Part shown: positions 55,490 to 61,469 of the stretch, piece after piece
Layout: every line of letters begins with the position of its first letter
Position numbering within the stretch: position 1 is the first letter of the stretch
DNA from: JABSQH01 sp965230015
GTDB taxonomy: Bacteria; Actinomycetota; Acidimicrobiia; Acidimicrobiales; Ilumatobacteraceae
Length of the DNA stretch: 64,000 nucleotides
Assembly (NCBI GenBank): GCA_965230015.1
Contig: CBDDKF010000018.1
Location: 1 to 64,000 of the forward strand
Reading direction: 5' to 3'
The notes under the pieces: model-generated
What the model was told of the DNA's origin: nothing
Databases searched by the model: none
The model's input: the letters and a program-made list of their open reading frames with translations, nothing else
Translations under genes and position numbers: made by a program

Positions 55490-58363
55490 TCACGTCCTGT
55501 CGCGCCATGCCGTCCGTACGAACAATTTGCGCAGTTCCTCGGCAACCAACACGGTGGCCGCCAAGCCCCAGCAGATCGCCCACTGGCCGATATCGAGATC
55601 GGTCGTGTCGAAGGCGCGTTGCAGCGGGGGCGTGTGCACCACGAGCAACTGCAAAACGACGGTGAGGACGACCGCCAACCACAGCAGACGGTTCTCGAAC
55701 GGCCGCACGAACGCACTGACCCGCGACGAGCGAGCGTTGAACGAGTTGAAGATCTGGGCGAGCACGATCGTGGTGAACACCATCGTGCGGGCAGTGACGA
55801 TGTCGCCATCGCCGCCGAGCAGCCCACCCGCCAGTTCGAGGTCGAGCGCGATCAATGCAGCGATCGCCATCACGAACCCGACGAGCGCGATGGTCGTCAC
55901 CATCGTGCGATCGATCACCCGATCGTGCACACCGCGCGGCGGCGCATCGAGGGCGTCCTCTACGGGTGGATCGACCCCGAGCGAGAGCGCGAGCGCGCCG
56001 TCGGTGGCCAGGTTGATGAACAGGATCTGCGTGGCCAACAGAGGAACGGCTAGCCCCTCCGAGGTGTTGGCCAAGCCGAGCATCCCGGCGAAGATCACGC
56101 CCAGGAACACCACGAGTACCTCGCCTGCGTTGCACGCCAACAGGTACCGCAGGAACTTGCGGATGTCCGAGAAGATCTCCCGGCCCTCGCGTACGGCGCG
56201 CACGATCGTGGCGAAGTTGTCGTCGACGAGGATCATGTCGGCGGCTTCTTTCGACACTTCCGTACCGGAGATACCCATGGCCACGCCGATGTCGGCCTTG
56301 CGGAGTGCAGGCGCATCGTTCACCCCGTCGCCGGTCATCGCCACGATCTGGCCGTCGGTTTGCAGCGCGTCGACGATCTGCAGCTTCTGCTCGGGGGTGA
56401 CACGGGCGAACACCGACCGCGCCCGCACCAACTCGGGCAGCTCATCACCGTCGAGCGCGGTCATCTGTCGACCGGTCACGGCATCGCCCGGTGGTGGGTC
56501 GTCATCGCCGATGCCGAGCGACTCGGCGATGCGCTGCGCCGTGCGCGGGTGGTCGCCGGTGATCATGAGGACCCGTACACCAGCGCGTCGTGCGTCGGCG
56601 ACGGCCTGTCCGGCTTCTTCACGCGGCGGGTCGATCATTCCGACGAGCCCGATGAACGTCAACGCGCGTTCGGTCGTGTCGGGGGTCGGCTCGGTCACGA
56701 CGGACGACCGTGGATCGACCTCTCGATCGGCGACGGCCAGCGTGCGCAGCGCGTCGTCGGCGAGCCGCTCGACAGTCGACAGGATCTCATCCCGACGTGC
56801 CTCGTCGAGGGGGACGACCTCGTCGCCGACGTACTCGTGGGTGCAGCGTTCGACCAGTACGTCGGGCGCACCCTTGGTGGTGATGGTTGTCACGGCCCGC
56901 TCGCCGACGCGGCGCGTGTCGATCGTGGTCATCAGCTTGCGGTCGGCGTCGAAGGGAAGCTCACCGATTCGTTGTCCGGTTCGTTGTCCGGCCGTGTCGT
57001 CGGTGTGCACCCCGAGTCGGTGGGCGGCGACAAGAAAGGCCAGCTCGGTCGGATCGCCGACCTGCTCGAGTGATCCGTCCGGCAACACCGTCACAGCGGC
57101 GTCGTTGGCCAGGCTCCCGGCTTCGATGACCCGGACCACTTCGTGGCGCTGCTCGCCGCCGTGTCGATCGCCGGCACGGTCGACGTGGTGCACGTCGACG
57201 TAGTGCACGTCGAGATCGGTCACGTCGGCGTCGACCCGCGCGGTGACGACGCGCACGATCGTCATCTCGTTGCGCGTCAGCGTGCCCGTCTTGTCGGTGC
57301 AGATCGCCGACGACGACCCCAACGTCTCTACCGACGACAGCCGTTTGACGATCGCTCGTTGCTTGGCCATCCGTTGCACACCGAGGGCCAATACGACGGT
57401 GAGGATCGCCGGCAACCCTTCGGGTACCGCTGCCACCGCCAACGACACACCGACGATGAGCGCATCGACCAGGTCGGCAGCAGTGGAGATCTCCGAGGTG
57501 AGCACGATCGTCACCACGACGATCGCGGCCAAGGCCAACACCACCAGTCCGAGGACCTTGCCCAACCAGTCGATCTGGGCTTGCAGCGGTGTGCGCTCGT
57601 CGGCGGTGGCGTCGAGCATCGATGCGATCCGCCCGATCTCGGTCGACATGCCTGTCGATGTGACGACGCCGACGGCGTGGCCGCGCACCACCGCAGTGCC
57701 GTTGTAGGCCATGTTCGAGCGATCGCCCAGTTCGGCTTCGCTCGGAAGCGGGTCGGCTTGCTTGGTCACCGCTTCGCTCTCGCCGGTGAGCGGCGCTTCG
57801 GCGATCTGGAGCGTGGCGACTTCGAGGAGCCGACAGTCGGCGCCGACGGCATCGCCCTCGGCGAAGTGCACCACGTCGCCGGGCACCAGTTCGCTGCTGG
57901 CGACGGACTGGACGGTCCCCTCGCGTACGACGGTGGTTCTGGTCGAGGTCATCTCTTGGAGGGCGTCGACTGCAGCGATCGCCCGCCCCTCCTGCCAGAA
58001 CCCGATCACCGCGTTGGCGATGACGATCGCTGCGATCACGAAGGCTTCGATCGGTCCTTCGTCGCCGTCGTCGAGTGCCCATGCGATCAGCGAGATCACG
58101 ATCGCTGCGCCGAGGAGGTACACGAGGGGGTCGTGGAACTGGGCCAAGAACCGCCGCCACACGGGTATCGGTGGCTCGGCGTCGAGTTCGTTGCGCCCGA
58201 ACTCCTCCAGCCGGCGTGCCGCTTCTGCGACCGACAACCCCTGGTCGGGGTCGACGCCGTACCGGCCAGCGACTGCGGCCGCGGGCATGCACCATGGCGT
58301 GGCGACATCAGGTTGGGTGTGTGCGCGGATTAGTTCATCGTGCGCTCGTGAACCGGGACCCAA
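55490..58363 (-). CDS. P-type cation-transporting ATPase, Ca2+/SERCA-PMA-like
   Basis: 957 residues from TTG 58363, supported by GGAGG eight bases upstream (an ATG at 58288 would remove the conserved TPW start). Family features: N-terminal cation-ATPase domain, TGES at about 193, PEGLP in helix 4 (314), catalytic ICTDKTGTLT with Asp 357, KGAPDVLVERC ATP site, TGDHPRTAQRIA, and GDGVNDAPAL. NLATDGALALSLG and the PEGL sequence match Ca2+/Na+-type pumps. Residues about 387-408 contain an unusual insert (HYVDVHHVDRAGDRHGGEQ) rich in His, in the nucleotide-binding domain. Probably exports Ca2+ or Mn2+. Follows the SCO6745-like gene by 42 bases. Confidence 0.92.
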   Translation of the reverse strand: MGPGSRAHDELIRAHTQPDVATPWCMPAAAVAGRYGVDPDQGLSVAEAARRLEEFGRNELDAEPPIPVWRRFLAQFHDPLVYLLGAAIVISLIAWALDDGDEGPIEAFVIAAIVIANAVIGFWQEGRAIAAVDALQEMTSTRTTVVREGTVQSVASSELVPGDVVHFAEGDAVGADCRLLEVATLQIAEAPLTGESEAVTKQADPLPSEAELGDRSNMAYNGTAVVRGHAVGVVTSTGMSTEIGRIASMLDATADERTPLQAQIDWLGKVLGLVVLALAAIVVVTIVLTSEISTAADLVDALIVGVSLAVAAVPEGLPAILTVVLALGVQRMAKQRAIVKRLSSVETLGSSSAICTDKTGTLTRNEMTIVRVVTARVDADVTDLDVHYVDVHHVDRAGDRHGGEQRHEVVRVIEAGSLANDAAVTVLPDGSLEQVGDPTELAFLVAAHRLGVHTDDTAGQRTGQRIGELPFDADRKLMTTIDTRRVGERAVTTITTKGAPDVLVERCTHEYVGDEVVPLDEARRDEILSTVERLADDALRTLAVADREVDPRSSVVTEPTPDTTERALTFIGLVGMIDPPREEAGQAVADARRAGVRVLMITGDHPRTAQRIAESLGIGDDDPPPGDAVTGRQMTALDGDELPELVRARSVFARVTPEQKLQIVDALQTDGQIVAMTGDGVNDAPALRKADIGVAMGISGTEVSKEAADMILVDDNFATIVRAVREGREIFSDIRKFLRYLLACNAGEVLVVFLGVIFAGMLGLANTSEGLAVPLLATQILFINLATDGALALSLGVDPPVEDALDAPPRGVHDRVIDRTMVTTIALVGFVMAIAALIALDLELAGGLLGGDGDIVTARTMVFTTIVLAQIFNSFNARSSRVSAFVRPFENRLLWLAVVLTVVLQLLVVHTPPLQRAFDTTDLDIGQWAICWGLAATVLVAEELRKLFVRTAWRDRT

Positions 58364-58405
58364 ACAGGGTCCTCCGCCCCCAGCGTGCGGCGGGTGCGTG
58401 TGCGT

Positions 58406-59287
58406 TCAGTCCGACTCGACGAGGGGCAAGCCCATCGGATTGACCGCAGGGATCGCTGCGCTCGCGGCGATCGTCGTCGCCGCCGGTGTGAGCGCGTCGA
58501 GGAGCCGTTGCCGTTCGCCGTCGCTGAGCGTGTCGAACGGCGCGGCGGCCAGCGTGTCGGTGGTCGCCTCGACGTGGGCGACGACGTCGCGGCCCGCGGG
58601 CGTTGGTGTGCCGTCGCGGAGGAGCTGGCGCTGGGCGAGGCGTTCGCCTGCTTCGTCCCACTCGTCGTCGGTCCACCCGCGGTTCGGTTGTAGCGCTGCG
58701 CGTGACGTGCCGCCGGTGGCGACGAACAGCACGGCGACGTCGATGGGAGCGAACCCCTGCGCCGTCCACGCAGCCACGTGGCCGTCGCCACGGTGTTCGC
58801 GCAACGTCGTGCTGAGTTGCCAGAGCGCGGCGACGGGATCGCTCGGTGCGGGGAGATCGCGGTTGGCGAGAAACAGCGGTCGACCCCCGCCGATCGCAGC
58901 TCCCACTGCGTCGCCGAGCACGCCGACTGCCCGGTCGTCACGAGTCAGTGTGTCGATCTCAGGGAGGGCGATTCGGCGCAATGCGGCCGCGGCAGTGGTG
59001 TGGCGCGCCTCGATGAGTTCGGTTGGTGAAGCCACCTCCCATATCGACGGAACCCCGCGTGACACCATGGCGGGCGAGAAGCCGAAGAACGCTGCGGTCA
59101 CGGTTGCCGCGGAGCACGCGCCCAGCGGCGCCGCCCGGTAGCCGAAGTAGGTCCGCCAGAACCCGCGCACCCCGAGCGCGGCCGCACCGTCGGTGGACTC
59201 GGCGGCGAAGTACGTGACCGCATGCATCGACTCGACGCGCTGCCACAGCTCTCGCGCGAAGTGCGTGCGGTTGGTCGCGTCAGACAT
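58406..59287 (-). CDS. SCO6745-family protein (predicted helix-turn-helix)
   Basis: 293 residues from ATG 59287. Matches the actinobacterial SCO6745 family: ARELWQRVESMHAVTYFAAES, GVRGFWRTYFGYRAAPLGA, VTAAFFGFSPAMVSRGVPSIWEVA and the C-terminal ALQPNRGWTDDEWDEAGERLAQRQLLRDGTPT, the last like a winged helix. Function not established; a MarR-like regulator is the usual guess. AACGAT six bases before the ATG could be its -10. It faces the YceI gene across 125 bases that hold a strong palindrome, a candidate operator. Co-directional with the P-type ATPase gene. Confidence 0.82.
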   Translation of the reverse strand: MSDATNRTHFARELWQRVESMHAVTYFAAESTDGAAALGVRGFWRTYFGYRAAPLGACSAATVTAAFFGFSPAMVSRGVPSIWEVASPTELIEARHTTAAAALRRIALPEIDTLTRDDRAVGVLGDAVGAAIGGGRPLFLANRDLPAPSDPVAALWQLSTTLREHRGDGHVAAWTAQGFAPIDVAVLFVATGGTSRAALQPNRGWTDDEWDEAGERLAQRQLLRDGTPTPAGRDVVAHVEATTDTLAAAPFDTLSDGERQRLLDALTPAATTIAASAAIPAVNPMGLPLVESD

Positions 59288-59352
59288 CGTCGATCGTTCG
59301 TGACCTTATGACCACGAGCGGGAGATGGACACGTCCGCAGTGTGCGGGCCGT

Positions 59353-59399
59353 GGGTGGTCCTAACGCTACGAATCGGTAGCGTAGCGTTAGGACCACCC
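59353..59399. promoter_or_regulatory. Nested palindrome (candidate operator) upstream of the YceI gene
   Basis: Outer arms GGGTGGTCCTAACGCTACG (59353-59371) and its exact complement (59381-59399); inside them CGCTAC and GTAGCG (about 59366-59383) form a second, TetR-operator-like palindrome. TAGCGT hexamers here fit a -10. It stands 13 bases before ATG 59413, so a bound repressor would block the promoter. Binding by the neighbouring TetR or the SCO6745-like protein is a hypothesis. Confidence 0.6.
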
Positions 59400-59412
59400 A
59401 AGGAGCGCAGCG

Positions 59413-59958
59413 ATGACCGACCGACCAACCCTGCCCAGCGGACGCTGGAAGATCGACCCCGACAACACTCGACTGACGGTGATCGCCAAGAAGCTGTTCG
59501 GCTTCATCCCGGTCCCGGCGAGCCTCGACGTCGTGTCAGGGGCGATCGACGTCGACGAGAGCGGAGACGTGACCGCGGTCGACGCCGTGATTGCGGCTGC
59601 GTCGTATGACTCGGCCAGTCGCCGGCGCGACGCTGCGATCACTGGCAAGCGGTTCTTGGCCGCCCACTCGTACCCCACCATCACCGTTGCCTCGCACGAC
59701 GTGAAACGAATCGGCGACGACTACTGGTGCGATGTAGTGGTCACCGTCAAGGACCAGTCGACGCCGCTCAGTCTCGATGTGAGCAGCATCGCCGTGACCC
59801 GCTCGGCCGACGGTGTCACCGGCTCGTTTCGTGCGAGCGGGACCGTCGATCGTCGACAGGTCGGGCTCGACTTCTTGCCCGACTCGGTCATTTCCCAAGC
59901 GCTCACCATCCGCGTGTCGGCGAACGTGACGAGCGACGGCCTGGTGCGCGACAACTGA
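59413..59958 (+). CDS. YceI-family polyisoprenoid-binding lipocalin-like protein
   Basis: 181 residues from ATG 59413 with AAGGAG at 59399-59404. PF04264 fold: SGRWKIDPDNTRLTVIAKKLFGFIPVPAS, SGAIDVDESGDVTAVDAVIAAAS, GKRFLAAHSYPTITVAS and HDVKRIG, plus the end motif of strands VQLDFLP-like (VGLDFLPDSVIS). No signal peptide, so cytosolic, unlike E. coli YceI. Such proteins bind isoprenoid or fatty-acyl chains. Palindromic operator before it; the TetR gene is convergent 23 bases downstream. Regulation by one of the flanking regulators is likely. Confidence 0.9.
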   Translation: MTDRPTLPSGRWKIDPDNTRLTVIAKKLFGFIPVPASLDVVSGAIDVDESGDVTAVDAVIAAASYDSASRRRDAAITGKRFLAAHSYPTITVASHDVKRIGDDYWCDVVVTVKDQSTPLSLDVSSIAVTRSADGVTGSFRASGTVDRRQVGLDFLPDSVISQALTIRVSANVTSDGLVRDN

Positions 59959-59981
59959 CGGCTCGGTCTCGGTCGATTCCC

Positions 59982-60629
59982 TCAGCGCGTCGTGTCGCTC
60001 GCCGCGGCGCCGGTCGAGATCGACGCAAGGTACTGATCGACGACGCGATCGGCGAGTCGCAGGCTGTCCGACTCATCGATCCCGTCGTCGCCTGCGGTGA
60101 GTGCAGCGAATGCGAGCGGACCGATCAACATCAGCAGCAGCCCCTCTGCCTCACTCGTGTCGACGGCGCGGCCCTCGGCGATTCCCATGTCGAGAATCTC
60201 CAGGAGCTGCCCGCGAGTCTCGGCAACGTCGGTGTCGATCACGTCGTCGAGTGCCGCCAGTGTCGACCGCAACGACACCAACGCACCAAAGGTCTGCGGC
60301 CATCCGCTCGCGGCAAAGTCGACTGCGGCGGAACGCACGAACGACCGCAGATTCGCCTCGAACCCCAACGAGGGGTCGGGATCGGCTGCCGACTTCTGGT
60401 TGCAGATCCGGACGACATCGATGAGCAACTCGTCGCGCGAACGCCACTGGCGGTACAGGGTCGACTTGGCCACGCCAGAGGCGGCGACCACGGCATCGAC
60501 CGTGACCGCTGTAGGCCCCGACGCCACGAGCAAGTCGGTCGCCGCAGCAAGGATCCGTCGTCGGCTCCGGGCCACCCGTGCCGAATTCGCCGGTGTCCCG
60601 TCGGCGGCGTCCCGCATGTCGCCGGTCAC
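59982..60629 (-). CDS. TetR-family transcriptional regulator
   Basis: 215 residues from GTG 60629. Helix-turn-helix SARVARSRRRILAAATDLLVASGPTAVTVDAVVAASGVAKSTLYRQW, seen as RRRILAAATDLLVASG and VDAVVAASGVAKSTLYRQW, then a helical ligand domain (RSFVRSAAVDFAASGWPQTFGALVSLRSTLAALDDVID). Convergent with the YceI gene, divergent from the DeoR gene. TAGGAT at 60636-60641 (minus strand) lies six bases before the start, suggesting a leaderless transcript. The YceI palindrome is a candidate target. Confidence 0.9.
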   Translation of the reverse strand: MTGDMRDAADGTPANSARVARSRRRILAAATDLLVASGPTAVTVDAVVAASGVAKSTLYRQWRSRDELLIDVVRICNQKSAADPDPSLGFEANLRSFVRSAAVDFAASGWPQTFGALVSLRSTLAALDDVIDTDVAETRGQLLEILDMGIAEGRAVDTSEAEGLLLMLIGPLAFAALTAGDDGIDESDSLRLADRVVDQYLASISTGAAASDTTR

Positions 60630-60635
60630 AGCCGG

Positions 60636-60641
60636 ATCCTA
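60636..60641 (-). promoter_or_regulatory. -10 element TAGGAT (minus strand) for the TetR gene
   Basis: TAGGAT on the minus strand fits TANNNT, six bases before GTG 60629. Leaderless transcript predicted. Confidence 0.5.
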
Positions 60642-60658
60642 CGTGGCGCTGCGACTCC

Positions 60659-60681
60659 CCAGGCGCGTGGTGCGCACCTGG
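60659..60681. promoter_or_regulatory. Imperfect palindrome between TetR and DeoR genes
   Basis: CCAGGcGCG and CGCaCCTGG form a 23-base imperfect palindrome in the 90-base divergent gap. It lies upstream of both start codons and could be an autoregulatory operator. Confidence 0.35.
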
Positions 60682-60719
60682 TGGAGCGTGAGCCCGAGAG
60701 GATTTGTCAGGATGTGGCG

Positions 60720-61463
60720 GTGAGTGTCCACTCGATCGATCGTCTCGACGGCATCAGGAACCTGCTCCAGCGCGACAGCGTGGTGCGGGTTGCCGAGCTC
60801 GCCGAGACCTTCGGTGTGAGCGAGATGACGATTCGTCGAGATCTGGACGTGCTCGAGCAGGAGGGCGTCGCCCAACGCGTGTACGGCGGGGCGGTGGCCC
60901 TCGGAGCGCGTCCGTTTGCCGAGCGGTTCTCGCAGAACGCCCGATCGAAGACGCGCATCGCCCAGAAGCTGGTTCCGATGGTGGGCGAGGTGGGACTGAT
61001 CGCGATGGATGCCTCGAGCACTGTCGGTCGGCTCGCCGAACGAATCCAAGCGCGCGACCTCACCGTGCTGACCAACGGCTTGGAGACCTTCGAGTCGCTG
61101 CAACCGCGGATCGGTGTGCACGCATTGCTCACCGGAGGTGTGCGCGACGAGCGTTCCGGCAGTCTGGTCGGTCCGATCGCCGAACGATCGGCGGCCGATG
61201 TGTTGATCCGCCGGCTGTTCGTGAGTGCGATGGGGATCGACCCGGCGGTGGGCACGAGTGAACCGACCGTCGCCGAGGCAGCGGTGAAGCGGTCGATGGC
61301 CGCGGTGTCGTCGGAGGTTGTCGTCGCCATCGACTCGTCGAAGCTCGGCGTGCGATCAGAGGCACGGGCACTGGACACGGACTCGATCGACATCCTGGTG
61401 ACCGAGCTCGACCCCGACGATGCTCAGCTCGACCCGTTTCGTGAGTTCGTAGAGATCGTCTAG
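60720..61463 (+). CDS. DeoR-family transcriptional regulator
   Basis: 247 residues from GTG 60720 with AGGA seven bases before (GTG 60714 is an alternative). N-terminal DeoR helix-turn-helix RLDGIRNLLQRDSVVRVAELAETFGVSEMTIRRDLDVLEQEGVAQRVYGGAV, read here as VAELAETFGVSEMTIRRDLD. The C-terminal sensor domain has GLIAMDASSTVGRLAE, LTVLTNGLETFESL, LTGGVRDERSGSLVGPIAE and VVAIDSSKLG, the phosphosugar-binding pattern. It normally represses sugar-use genes and is relieved by a sugar phosphate. Its target operon is not visible here. Convergent with the Liv fusion, only six bases between stops. Confidence 0.92.
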   Translation: MSVHSIDRLDGIRNLLQRDSVVRVAELAETFGVSEMTIRRDLDVLEQEGVAQRVYGGAVALGARPFAERFSQNARSKTRIAQKLVPMVGEVGLIAMDASSTVGRLAERIQARDLTVLTNGLETFESLQPRIGVHALLTGGVRDERSGSLVGPIAERSAADVLIRRLFVSAMGIDPAVGTSEPTVAEAAVKRSMAAVSSEVVVAIDSSKLGVRSEARALDTDSIDILVTELDPDDAQLDPFREFVEIV

Positions 61464-61469
61464 GCGCGA

